Assembly: GCF_030867145.1 (NCBI RefSeq)
Contig: NC_134418.1
Span: 58,255,682-58,319,681, forward strand
Source: Opisthocomus hoazin
Lineage: Eukaryota; Chordata; Aves; Opisthocomiformes; Opisthocomidae
DNA length: 64,000 bases
Direction: 5' to 3'
The notes beneath the pieces were generated by a model. The model was not told where the DNA came from. It saw nothing but the letters and a program-made list of their open reading frames with translations, and did not search any database. Below are positions 24,905 to 34,512 of this stretch, piece by piece (the stretch's first letter is position 1; each line of letters opens with the position of its first letter). The translations under genes and the position numbers were made by a program.

Positions 24905-25345
24905 ACCTCAGCATTTTCACAGCAGCTCCGTGTTTCGTGCTTTCCGCATTGCTCCGTGGGCATCCCCTATTTATTGCCTGAAGTCTCATGAGAGGGCATC
25001 TTTCCCCTGCCCATCGCAGCCAGAGCTCTCCCATTCACAGGACAAGGCAGTGAGCAAAGTCAGCTGGGTTCTACGAGCTCAGGAGGAAAGAAAACAACCA
25101 ACCAGGGCAAACAAGGGCTCAATCCCCTTGTCCCAGGCAGCCTGACACATGATTTCACTCCTTCACCACTCCCAGTCAGCTTTCTGACTGACAGCTTCTC
25201 GTCTTCCGTGCTCACACCTTGTGATTCCGGCCCCTGTGTACTGGTTTTGTCTGGGATAGACTTCCATTTCTTCCCAATGCCTTGTCAGGGGCTCTGGTTT
25301 GCATTTGCACTGAGAACAGCATTGCTAACCCAGGGTGAAGGAGAC
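24905..25345. repeat. Right copy of duplicated flank
   Basis: Counterpart of 16855-17338, in the same orientation and at the upstream side of the RhoGAP gene. Its right end passes directly into an internal part of the ERVL-like LTR, instead of into the LTR start seen in the left copy. Confidence 0.8.
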
Positions 25346-25645
25346 AAAACTGCCGGGAAGGAGCAGTTAAAAGAGAAGATCAAGACTGTGTGAGAAAAAA
25401 AACTCTGCAGACACCAAGGTCAGTGCAAAAAGGAGGGGGAGGAGGTCCTCCAGGTGCTGGAGCAGAGATTTTTCCCTGCAGCCCATGATGAAGACCATGG
25501 CGAGAGAGGCTGTACCCTTGCAGCCCATGGAGGTCCACGATGGAGCAGATATCTACCTGCAGCCTGTGGAAGACCCCACACCGGAACAGATGCATTCGTG
25601 AAGGAGGCAGTGACACCGTGCTAGAGCAGGCTAGAGCAGCTACAC
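25345..25645 (+). mobile_element. ERVL-like LTR, 5'-truncated fragment
   Basis: Matches the LTR at about 17546-17835, including 'ctgcagacaccaaggtcagt', 'ggtgctggagcagagat' and 'agcccatggaggtccac'. The first 200 or so bases of the LTR are missing. The missing part is bounded in the left copy by two near-identical 22-base stretches (about 17314-17336 and 17539-17561). Confidence 0.8.
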
Positions 25646-25884
25646 CGCATGCCTGACCACTGAGACTTTGTCACTGGAGTCAAGTGATTTCTGCGGGAGT
25701 GACTTCACCCAAGGACGGAATGAAACTGCTCCCTGGGATCAAGGTGGGCAGTACTGGCGAGAGCTGTTAACAGAGAAGCGATGAGAAAAGGCTCCCACAG
25801 TTCCGTGAGCCCTGCAACTGACTGGGGCACACAGGGGAAAGAAAATTCGGGAAAGCTGATGAGGACTGTGGATAATCTCAGAGT
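25646..25884. other. Unassigned sequence between LTR piece and CR1
   Basis: About 240 bases that match neither the LTR nor CR1 by eye. They may be remnant ERV internal sequence or unrelated genomic DNA. Confidence 0.4.
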
Positions 25885-26288
25885 CATGGAATGCTTTGGG
25901 CTGGGACCTTAAAGCTCACCTAGTTCCAACCCCCCTGCCATGGCCAGGGACACCTTCCACTAGACCAGGTTGCTCAGAGCTCCATCCAGCCTGGCCTTGA
26001 ACACTGCCAGGGAGGGGGTAGCCACAGCTCCCCTGGGCAACCTGTGCCAGGGCCTCACCGTCCTCAGAGTAAAGAATTTCTTCCTAATATCTACTGTGAA
26101 TCTACCCTCTCTTAGTTTAAAGCCATTACCCCTTGTCCTATCACTCCATGCCCTTGTAAAAAGTCCCCCTGCAGCTTTCTTGTAGGCCCCTTCGGGTACT
26201 GGCAGCTGCTCCAAGGCCTCCCCGCAGCCTTCTCTTCTCCAGACTGAACAGCCCCAACTCTCTCAGCCTTTCACAGACTCGCCTGCAG
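25885..26288 (-). mobile_element. CR1 LINE 3' end fragment, minus strand
   Basis: On the minus strand a frame at 25960-26214 encodes DIRKKFFTLRTV, WHRLPRGAV and FKARLDGALSNL, the conserved end of CR1 ORF2. Its 3' UTR follows, readable on the plus strand as 'ggaccttaaagctcacctagttccaacccccctgccatgg'-type sequence near 25910. The 5' end is truncated near 26285 where LTR sequence resumes. The CR1 appears to have inserted into or beside the LTR. Confidence 0.92.
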
Positions 26289-26289
26289 C

Positions 26290-26960
26290 TCGTGGAGAAG
26301 ACCGTGGTGAGGCAGGCTGCAGCCCATGAAGGTCCGAGATGGAGCAGATCTCCACCTGCAGCCCATGGAGGACCCCACGCTGGAGCAGGCGGATGTCTAA
26401 AGCAGGCTGTGACCCCGTGGAGAGCCCGCGCTGGAGCAGGCTGCTGGCAGGACCTGTGGGCCCGTGGAGAGAGAAGAGTCCACGCTGGAGCAGCTTTGCT
26501 GGCAGGGCTGGTGGCCCCCCATGCTGGAGCAGCCCCTTCCTGCAGGGACCCACACCGGGGCAGCTGGCGGAGGACTGTCTCCCCTGGGAGGGACCCCATG
26601 CTGAGGCAGGCGAGGAAGAAGGAGCGGCAGAGCCAAGGTGCAATGAACTGGCCGAAGCCCCCACTCCCTGGCCCCCTGCACAGCTCAGGGGGAGGAGGCA
26701 AAGAAAGATCAGGGGCAAACTTGAGCCCAGGAGGAAGGCAGGGGTGCAGGGAAGGTGCATTGACATTTTGGTTTCCTTTCTCCTCACCCCGGTCGGATTT
26801 CACTGGTAATAAACGAATTTCCCCAGGTGCAGCCTGTGCTGCACGTGGGGGTATGGGGTGAGGGCTCTCTCCCCCCTCATCTCGGCCCAGGGGCTGTTGC
26901 CGTCTCTTCTCTCCCTGCCCAGCCGAGGAGGGCAGCGCACGAGCGGCTTCGGTGGGCTCC
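26290..26960 (+). mobile_element. ERVL-like LTR, 3' portion
   Basis: Matches the LTR at about 17684-18565: 'gaagaccgtggtgaggcag', repeats around 'cacgctggagcag', 'tttcactggtaataaac' and a 3' end with 'cagccgaggagggca'. It overlaps by about 150 LTR bases with the fragment at 25345-25645, so the two are not simply one LTR split by the CR1. It grades into the CpG island on its right. Confidence 0.75.
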
Positions 26961-27660
26961 GGGCCTGCAACCGGGCTCAGGCCCGCCCCGGCTCAACGGC
27001 CGGCCCCCGAGGCAGGGAGCCCGGGCCCCGCAGCAGGCAGCTGTCCTGACAGAGGCAGGGTCAGGCCCGGCGAGGCCCCGGCCCCCGGGGAGCGGCATCC
27101 AGGGCCCAGGCCCGGTCGTGCGGTGCCCAGGAGAGCAGGAAGGGCGGCCTGAGAGAAAGAGGGACGGCGGGAGCCGCCGCTGCAGAAAGCGGAGCTGCCC
27201 CAGGCCGGCGGCAGGGCCGGGCCGGGCCGGGGAGCGGCGGAGCCGCCGCCTCGCCGCGCGCTGCCGGAGAGAGGCGGCCGCGCCCCCCCCCGCCCCCCCC
27301 CGACGCTCGGGGCCGTCGCCGTCACGCGCTGCGGGCGGGCGCGCGGCGCCGGGCTCCGTTTCCCGCCGCGCAGGGCGCGCGCGGGGCGGCGCAGGCGCAG
27401 TGCCGGCGGGGCGGGGGAGCGGGCGCGCGAGGCCGTGAGGCGGTGGGAGCTGCCGGGGCCGTTCGTGGCCGAGGGGAAGGAGGAGCCGCGGCGCGGCAGG
27501 AGCGGCAGGTGGCCGGGGCGGGGGGGTGCGGGCAGGGCCGCAGTTCCGGGGCTGGGGGCCGGGGGTTCTGTTTTTCAGAGGGCGGGGCGGGGTGGGGTGA
27601 TCCAGGGGGCTGTGACTGCTGGGGCGGAAGGGGTGGGGGGGGGAGGACCGGCGGGTGAGT
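26930..27660 (+). promoter_or_regulatory. CpG island promoter
   Basis: A dense CpG region centred on 27170-27520 with long GC-only stretches and C-runs at 27283-27301. GGCGCAGGCGCAGTGCC at about 27389-27405 resembles an NRF-1 site. There is no TATA box. A good 5' splice site (gcggcag|gtggcc) follows at 27508/27509, suggesting that transcription runs rightwards through a first exon. No in-frame ATG of note lies before the donor, so the first exon may be untranslated. The gene is not identified. Confidence 0.65.
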
Positions 27661-28577
27661 TTTGTCACTACCCTGAAGATTTTATTTTCCGTGTAATCAT
27701 GAAGTCTTCGCACGTGCTGTACGTTATGGCTGTGCCGCACAGAGCTGATTGCTAATGTATAAAAAAGCCATGTAGTGTGAGGAAAGCATGGAGAAGGTTC
27801 TCATGTTATGAATTGCGAACTCTTGTTTTGAGACTTTTGCCAGGCAAGGGCTGGCTTTGTGTTTTCCAGCAGAAAGAGGCAGTGACCAGCTTACAAGTCC
27901 AAAGTGTGTAGGGAGAGAGGAGGGAGGGGTGATGATAATACAGGAAAAGATTTGCGTCCAAACACAACTGATTGCATGTTTGCAGTGACGAAACTGTTCC
28001 AGAAGTCCTAGCTATAGAAGTCCTCCTAGAAGTGTGGAGGAGTTGTTGCTGGCTATTTGTTTCAGACCTCCAGATCACTGATTTCATGGCTCTTTTTTAG
28101 CAGACGAGTGTTTAGCTGACAGCGCTGGTACTGGGCGTTTAACACCAGGATGCTTTTGCCACCTTGCACTCCACTGGTGCATGTATTGCACTGACATGGT
28201 GCTATTGACTTTCAGCTCCAAAGGGCAAGCTCGGAGCAGCTAGTCGTGATGAATTTTTCCTGGCATGGTGATACAGGAAGGCACACCTCAAAATTTTGCA
28301 GCACGGGACTGGAACTCTTCCAGTTTCTGTGCTGTCAAGTGGAAGGCAATGTCATCTCTAAATGCTAATGAAGAATGGAAAAGAGGGAGAGAGTTTGGAA
28401 ATAGGTCGCTTTGGTACTTTTGTCTGCAAGCGTTTCCCAGAATCTCACATCTTGTAGAAACAAAGGTGTGTTTCGATAGGATTAGAAATGGGCCCTAGAA
28501 TGTGTCACAGTGGAGTGACAGGGGGCAGCTGTGAGGAGCAAGAATCTGTAGGAGGACGTGGCGGTAACAGAGCCATG
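27661..28577. other. Host DNA between CpG island and provirus
   Basis: Mixed-composition DNA with no long frame. If the CpG island starts a plus-strand gene, this is probably its first intron. No recognised repeat. Confidence 0.45.
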
Positions 28578-28582
28578 GTGAG
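28578..28582 (+). repeat. Target-site duplication GTGAG, left
   Basis: GTGAG directly precedes the 5' LTR and recurs directly after the 3' LTR at 35591-35595. Confidence 0.85.
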
Positions 28583-29158
28583 TGTAATAAATGTATACAT
28601 ATAAAGTTTGTTCTCAAACTGGCAGATGGAAAAAGAGCCCCCTCCCTTTCCTTGTGGGTTAGCTTTATCGCTGTTATGCAATGTTGTGAAATCATAGAAC
28701 CTCGGGGCGGGAAAGTTTTGGACTAGTTTGCTCGGCGGGGTGCCGCGGCCTCCCTGCTTTGTGCTGGGCTGGAATGGCCAGGTGGTGGGGGGGAGGCTGG
28801 TCCGTGGCGCGGAGAGGGGGGCTGCGACCTTTGTCCTAGTGACTGCCGGAGGGAGCAGGACGACCCCTAGCAACAAGTACGTGCAGCCGCGGAAATCTAC
28901 CAGGATGGGCTACGTAGACCGTCTGGAACCTTCCCTATGAATATGTATTAGGGACAGGGAGAACCTATGGCAAAGTCCAGAACTTTCTGTATGAATATCT
29001 ATTAGCAGACCATCTATAAACTGGGGAAGGGGACTGGGCGGTGCGCGCCGTTGGTAGAGCAAGAGACTCCCCGGTTGCCCAGCGCTATTCTTGCCTGCTT
29101 TGCTTGCTTAAATAAATTTGGCTTTAATAAATATAACTGGCTCTTAGCCTTTGTAACA
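28583..29158 (+). repeat. 5' LTR
   Basis: It starts TGTAATAAATG and ends TTGTAACA. A TATAAA at 29015-29020 and two AATAAA signals at 29111-29116 and 29126-29131 mark U3, R and the poly(A) region. U3 contains an imperfect direct repeat around 'ctatgaatatgtattag' (28937) and 'gtatgaatatctattag' (28989). Confidence 0.93.
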
Positions 29159-29161
29159 ATT

Positions 29162-29179
29162 TGGTGCCATGACTCGGAT
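29162..29179 (+). other. Primer binding site, tRNA-His type
   Basis: TGGTGCCATGACTCGGAT lies three bases after the 5' LTR. It matches the tRNA-His complement (TGGTGCCGTGACTCGGAT) with one mismatch. Confidence 0.75.
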
Positions 29180-29371
29180 ACAGGTTAACTTGGTTCGGGA
29201 ATCCAAACTCTGGGGAGGCGCCCCATCCCATCTTCGGATGGCCCCTGGGTGGATGATTCCCTCTTCCAACACCTGTACCTCCGAACCCTAAATTAAGGAA
29301 GCAGGCAAGAAGAAACTGCAGTACCCCGTAATTTCTGTGCACGAAGAGCCGAACGAAGACTCCAGGACGCG

Positions 29372-29377
29372 TGAGTA
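29372..29377 (+). promoter_or_regulatory. Candidate viral leader splice donor
   Basis: ACGCGTGAGTATT in the leader contains a good 5' splice site (GTGAGT), placed where many retroviruses have their major donor for env mRNA. Assigned by position and motif only. Confidence 0.4.
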
Positions 29378-29446
29378 TTATTAAAGGTTTCTGTTCGGTC
29401 GGGGTGGGTTTCCCGAGGTGCGATTGGTACGGAGGCACCTCGGAAG

Positions 29447-29518
29447 ATGGGACAGGGGAAAAGCAAGCCCTCTGGACCCATGGGGAGGGGGAGGAATACT
29501 CCCCAGGATGCCCTCTAG
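29447..29518 (+). pseudogene. gag: gag start region, cut short by a stop
   Basis: An ATG at 29447 opens a frame beginning MGQGKSKP, the myristoylation-type start of gammaretroviral Gag. It closes at a TAG at 29516-29518 after 23 codons. The following 130 bases contain imperfect repeats of the 'gagtaaagaaaagatgat' stretch, suggesting a local duplication that disrupted the 5' part of gag. Confidence 0.65.
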
Positions 29519-29650
29519 AGCTGATGATTGGGATAGCTCGCTGAGGAAGAAAAATTAAGTCTAAAGAAAAGATGATGAAGTATTGGGCTAGCTCGCCGAG
29601 GAGGAAGGATAGGGCTACCCGGTATACCGCCAGACAGTCCCTTAGGGTTA

Positions 29651-30343
29651 ATGATTGCCCACTGGGGAGATTGGCTGTCTAGGCGAGGAAAGAGTAAAGA
29701 AAAGATGATATATTATTGTATGCAGGTATGGGGTGGGAAACAAATAAGAAGGGACCACCTATATTGGCCCGTTTTTGGTTCCTTTGAAGATTGGATTTGT
29801 CAAGCTCTGAACATATATGTGAATTCCAAAGAACCTTTTAGCTTAGAGGAGAGCGAATATGCTAGTTTGTGGATCAGATCAGACACTACGATTCATGTTT
29901 TTACTTTGAGAGAAAAGAATTCTAAGAAAAAGACTAAAAGTCCCGAAGAACTCCCCCTTTCTCCTCCTCCTTATATTCCTCCCGCACCGTCCCCGGATCC
30001 CACTCCTCCCTCTTCGTCCCCTCCTTCTGCCCCGGTGCCAGATCATGCCTCTCCTCCTCCTTCCCCAATCATTCAGGAAGGATTATATCCCTTAAGGGAG
30101 ATGGCGATGGGAGGTCCGCAGCCAGGGATGGGGTTTGTATCAGTTCCCCTGAGTTACCCCCAGGGAGTGTCTGAGAGGCTGGATCAGTTCCTGGGTCCTA
30201 ATGTGTATACCTGGGAAGAACTGCAGGCAATTTTGGGCATATTGTTGTTATTGAGGGAAGCTCAGAAGGTGTATGTGCGAAGGGAGGAGGAGACTCAAAA
30301 GAAACAGGCAAGGATTTTGGTGGCAGCAGTCCGAGAAGGATAA
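29651..30343 (+). pseudogene. gag: gag: matrix and partial capsid
   Basis: A 230-codon frame in the same phase as the 29447 start. The first 100 residues look like matrix. They are followed by a proline-rich stretch with PPPY (a late-domain type motif that recruits host ubiquitin ligases during budding), then YPLREM and a piece ending near DQFLGPNVYTWEEL, typical of the gammaretroviral capsid start. Capsid is far too short: most of it, including the major homology region, is missing, and there is an apparent deletion between the VPLSYP and VSERLDQF segments. The frame ends at a TAA (30341-30343) before the nucleocapsid. Confidence 0.85.
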
Positions 30344-30526
30344 AAGGTGGCTCCAACCCGTACAGGGGGAGCGGGTGTTTCAAGGCCTAGGGAAAAGTCC
30401 CCGGGGGACCAAGGTGATTTGAGGGACATGAGACAGGTTGAATGTTTTTATTGTCGGAGAAAAGGGCACATGAAAAGGAGTTGCAGAAAACGCATAAGAG
30501 ATGAGCAAATGTTTCAGGAAGATTAG
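30344..30526 (+). pseudogene. gag: gag: nucleocapsid with zinc knuckle
   Basis: In the same frame after the TAA, a Cys-X2-Cys-X4-His-X4-Cys knuckle is encoded at 30443-30484 (CFYCRRKGHMKRSC). This is the RNA-binding signature of nucleocapsid. The segment ends at a TAG at 30524-30526. Only one knuckle is present, as in gammaretroviruses. There is no start of its own, and the upstream stop separates it from the matrix/capsid piece. Confidence 0.8.
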
Positions 30527-30986
30527 GGGGGTCAGGGGCTCTTATTTGCTGGGGACTCGTAGGAAAACAGAGCCCTTGATAAAGTTGAAATTGGGTCCCC
30601 AGCGCCAAGAAGCAGAGTTCCTTGTGGACTCTGGGGCCGAAAGATCTACAGTCCAAATAGTGCCCCGGGGATGTTCTCCTTCCCCGGAGAAATTGCAAGT
30701 AATAGGAGCAAAAGGGGAACCCTTTGAGGTCCCAACAATAAAAAAGGTAGAAATAGAAACCCCTTCTCGATTCAGCATAGGATCCTTTTTAATAGTACCT
30801 GAAGCAGATTATAATGTGTTAGGAAGAGACCTAATGATTGAGCTAGGAATTAACTTAGAAGTAAGAGCCAAGGAAATAGCAGTTAAGTTGTACACTCTCA
30901 CTGCGGAAGACGAGGCAAGTATCAACCCTGAAGTGTGGTACACCCCTGAGTCAGTCGGGAAACTAGTTTTATATTACTCCTTTTGA
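30501..30986 (+). pseudogene. pro: Retroviral protease
   Basis: A 161-codon frame overlaps the end of the nucleocapsid in a different phase. It holds the aspartic protease active site FLVDSGAERS and the later LGRDLM segment, and length is near normal for a retroviral protease with its surrounding linker. The frame then stops at 30986, where the start of reverse transcriptase lies in another phase, so there is a frame break at the protease/RT border. Gag-to-Pro is also in a different phase; whether that was original frameshifting or later decay cannot be told. Confidence 0.85.
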
Positions 30987-30996
30987 AATTACTATC

Positions 30997-32598
30997 ATGA
31001 ACCCCGAGATCCCCATAAGGGTAAAACAGTATCCAGTGTCCCAGGAGGGTAAAAAGGGGTTACAACCGGTAATTGAAAGACTATTAAAGCAAGGACTATT
31101 GGAACTTTGCATGTCACTCCACAACACCCCTATACTACCCATTAAGAAGCCGGATGGCTCCTATCGTCTAGTGCAGGATTTAAGGGAGGTAAATAAGAGA
31201 ACACTTACTAGATTGCCAGTGGTAGCCAATCCGTATACTTTGTTGAGCCAGCTCTCTCCAGAACTGAAGTGGTACAGTGTTATAGATTTAAAAGATGCTT
31301 TTTGGGCTTGTCCTCTGAAGGAGGAGTGCAGAAAGTACTTTGCTTTTGAATGGGACTCATCGGAAGCAGCAGTTAAGGTGGACTGTGCTCCCGCAAGGAT
31401 TTACAGAGTCGCCAAACTTGTTTGGGCAGGCCCTGGAGACGACCTATTATTAGCGAGGGAAAGCCAAAAAGCTGTAAGGGAGGAAAGTATAAAACTACTG
31501 AATTTTTTAAGTCTAAAGGGACTAAAAGTATCTAAGTCCAAATTACAGTTCACTGAAGAGGAGGTGAAATACCTGGGACACTGGCTAAGTAAGGGGACTA
31601 AGAAACTAGATCCCGAGCGAGTAAAAGGCATCTTGTCACTTCAGGCACCTAAGAGTAAAAGACAAGTAAGGCAATTGTTGGGGTTGCTTGGTTATTGCAG
31701 ACAATGGATTGAAAACTATAGCAAAAAGGTAAAATTCCTATATCAAAAATTAGTTAGAGAAGGATTAATAAAAGGGAGCCAAACAGATGAGAACTGTTTT
31801 GAAGATTTAAAAGCAGGTTTAGTGAATGCCCCGGTGCTAAGTTTGCCTGATACCAAGAAACCTTTTTATCTATTCATAAATACAGAAGAGGGAACGGCAT
31901 ATGGGGTTCTAACCCAAAAATGGGCAGATAGGAAAAAAAACCCCGTAGGTTATTTTTCAAAGTTGTTGGACCCTGTTAGTAGAGGCTGGCCAACCTGCTT
32001 ACAGGCCATAGTGGCTACAGCCCTTCTGTTTGAGGAAGCTGGGAAAGTTACCCTAGGGGGGGAATTAAAGGTATATACACCTCATAAAATAAGGGGGGTA
32101 TTACAGCAAAAAGCAGGAAAGTGGATTACTGATGCTAGACTATTAAAGTATGAGGATATATTAATACACTCTCCCAAACTAGAAATTGAAACAACTAGTC
32201 TACAAAATCCAGCCCAATTTTTATATGGGGAACCAAGTGAAAAACTGACGCACAACTGTGTCCGATTTATAGAATCCCAGAGCAAAATACGGGAAGATTT
32301 AGAGGAAGAGGAATTGCCCAGCAGAGAGAAATTATTTGTAGATGGATCATCGAGAGTAGTAAACAGGAAACAAAAATCAGGATATGCCATAATAGATGGG
32401 AACACTTCAGAGGTGAAAGAATCTGGCCCTTTGGATACGACCTGGTCAGCCCAGGCATGCGAGTTATTTGCGGTCCTAAGGGCGTTACAGCTACTAAAGG
32501 GAAAGGTGGGGTCTATATTCACTGATTCCAGATACGCGTATGGAGTGGTCCATACTTTTGGGAAGATCTGGGAAGAACGGGGACTAATAAATACATAA
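30997..32598 (+). pseudogene. pol: Reverse transcriptase and RNase H, defective
   Basis: A 533-codon frame. RT motifs seen are LPIKKPDGSYRLVQDLREVN and YSVIDLKDAFW. The palm is broken: the LPQGF block is present at 31388-31402 but in another reading phase, and the catalytic box keeps only GDDLLLA without the usual tyrosine context, with sequence between the two missing. The RNase H part has FVDGSS, ACELFAVLRAL and FTDSRYAYG, giving D-E-D catalytic residues, but stops at a TAA at 32596-32598 before the end of the domain. The enzyme is predicted inactive. Confidence 0.9.
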
Positions 32599-32665
32599 GG
32601 AAAGAATCTGGTACATGAAACCTTAATAAGGCAAACTTTGAAGGCCTTGAGGGGACCTAGGCAGG

Positions 32666-33373
32666 TTGGTAAAAACATTATTAGAAAACATTGTACCAAG
32701 GTATGGGAATATAGCTGTAACAGATTCAGACAGAGGACCACACTTCACCTCTAAGATTATTAGGGAAGCTTTGGATCCTCTGGGAACGCGATGGGAATAT
32801 CATACCCCATGGCACCCACGAAGTTTGGGAAAAGTAGAAAGAATGAACGGGGAAATTAAGAAACAATTGACTAAACTGATGATTGAAACTAAGATGAACT
32901 GGGTAAGATGCCTTCCGATGGCCTTATTAAATCTGAGAACACAACCCCGGACAGATACAGGAATCTCCCCTTTTGAAATGTTGTATGGGATGCCCTATGA
33001 CCTAGAAATACCAGCCAAACACCCCAAAGTTGAAGAAAGGGTGTTACAAGAATATATTATAGAATTGATGAAGCGGAGGCGAGAGCTAGTAAAGAAAGGA
33101 TTGGTAGTACAAAGACCACCCCTTGATATAGCAATACACAGGGTCAAGCCCGGAGACAAAGTGTTGATTAAAACCTGGAAAGAATCCTCTCTGATCCCTC
33201 ATTGGGAGGGACCCTTTCTTTTATTACTTACCACAGATACTGCGGTTCGAATGGCCAAACGAGGTTGGACTCACGCTACCAGAATAAAAGGACCTGTTCA
33301 AGAATCTCGTTGGGAGGCAATAGGAAACCCTGACAACCTGAAGGTCACCTTCCGGAGGAGGACTGATGAGTAA
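32666..33373 (+). pseudogene. pol: Integrase, C-terminal part
   Basis: A 235-codon frame begins inside the catalytic core. The second catalytic aspartate is in TDSDRGPHF and the glutamate in KVERMNGEIK. A C-terminal module with HWEGPF and GWTHATRIK follows, the GPY/F type of gammaretroviruses. The HHCC zinc domain and the first catalytic aspartate are absent. The missing DNA together with the truncated end of RNase H indicates a large deletion near 32660. It cannot function as an integrase. Confidence 0.9.
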
Positions 33374-33631
33374 AGTTATCATGCAAAGGACTTAATGAAT
33401 GGGACTGCATTCTGCCCAATTTCTGGTTGTATATGTTACCCTTTTGTTTGTTTTAAATGTAAAGTCATGAGCTTCCATGATAGAAGGCTGTCTCCAAAAG
33501 GGCCTCTTCCAAACTTCTGCAACTTGTTTCATTTCAATCCGTTCATGTCTCTGTTATAATGGTTATAGTAATAATAATAAGGTGTAAGGACAATTGGTGG
33601 GTTCATTGTAAAGAGGGAGATTTCACCCCAG

Positions 33632-33973
33632 ATGTTTGTGATAAAAACCGGACAAATTGTCTGGAAGTCTAAAGAGTGGTGGGAAGTATACACAAAGGGC
33701 ATAAATCCAGAGCCTGGTTGTGTGCACTTTAATGAGCATAGGGAAGCCAATCCTGAAATAATTAGTGTGGCGTGCCAAAAACAATTAAAACACCTGGTGT
33801 GTTTAGCCCCGGAAATAGAGAATAAAAATTGGGAGGCATATAAAACTCGCAAAAGGAGAGAAGGGAGAACCCCTGAAGACTACGACTGCTGCCGAGAAGA
33901 TGGAACACCTTGCTGCTCCAAGCAACAGAGTAGGCAAAGGAGGCAGAGACGTAAGGAAATCGTGGGGAACTAA
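33632..33973 (+). pseudogene. env: Probable env fragment (surface protein, N-terminal part)
   Basis: A 113-codon frame beginning MFVIKTGQIVWKS, with several cysteines (including CCREDGTPCC) and a very basic end (RQRRQRRKE). It lies after the integrase where env belongs and has no signal peptide. I identify it as env by position, not by a clear motif. Confidence 0.5.
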
Positions 33974-34120
33974 GACCTTCAATACAATTGCGAGAAAGCC
34001 CCCTAAATCTAGGTCCGGGATGGCACAATACACTCGAACCCAAACCTCCCAAACTAAACTACCCGAGAATAGCTACCACCACTCTGAAATGGTTACCATC
34101 AACCCACCAGTTCTCCTGAA

Positions 34121-34512
34121 ATGGGTATTAATACTTTGGATATGCTGCCCCTTAATGATATTATCGCAACTCAGATAACATCGGGGGGGGGTGGGGTGGG
34201 GGGCCAAGCTTTCTATCTCAGCTGGTCCCGAGGCCCCGATGCTGGGAATATATGGGATTTTATATGTGCCCTAGTTCAAATCCTGGAAAGGGGTACTGCA
34301 ACTCCCCTAACCAATATTACTGTAGTTATTGGGGTTGTGAGGCTATAGCCCCTAGTTGGATACCAGGGGACGGTATAGATAAATACCTAAAGGTCCAGTG
34401 GGGCCCATATGGGTACAGAACCAGGGAATACATATATATCCTGAATAGAACCAACCCCGAATTATGTGTATTTGGTGGAAGGATTCTTTCAACATTACAA
34501 AGAATTTCTTGA
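34121..34512 (+). pseudogene. env: env surface protein fragment
   Basis: The frame at 34252-34512 has MCPSS, a cysteine-rich block with YYCSYWGCEAIAPSW and WGPYGYR, resembling the conserved surface-protein region of gammaretroviral env. The adjoining frame 34121-34348 is in another phase, so a frame break lies near 34250. The fragment ends at a stop (34510-34512). The receptor-binding part and the transmembrane subunit with its fusion peptide are not recognisable. Confidence 0.7.

Noticed and set aside
23904..25034. 376-codon minus frame upstream of and across RhoGAP exons
   Set aside because: Only its last part coincides with real exon 3. The rest is GC-rich promoter and intron.
26877..27740. 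Frames of 200-290 codons in the CpG island
   Set aside because: Open because of extreme GC content. They are mutually overlapping on both strands and have no domain.
28570..28585. ATG followed by GTGAG read as a host splice donor at the provirus edge
   Set aside because: Without the provirus the implied intron to the acceptor at 35622 would be only about 32 bases, too short to splice. GTGAG is better explained as the target duplication.
29162..29179. tRNA gene
   Set aside because: Only the 18-base primer-site complement is present; no cloverleaf surrounds it.
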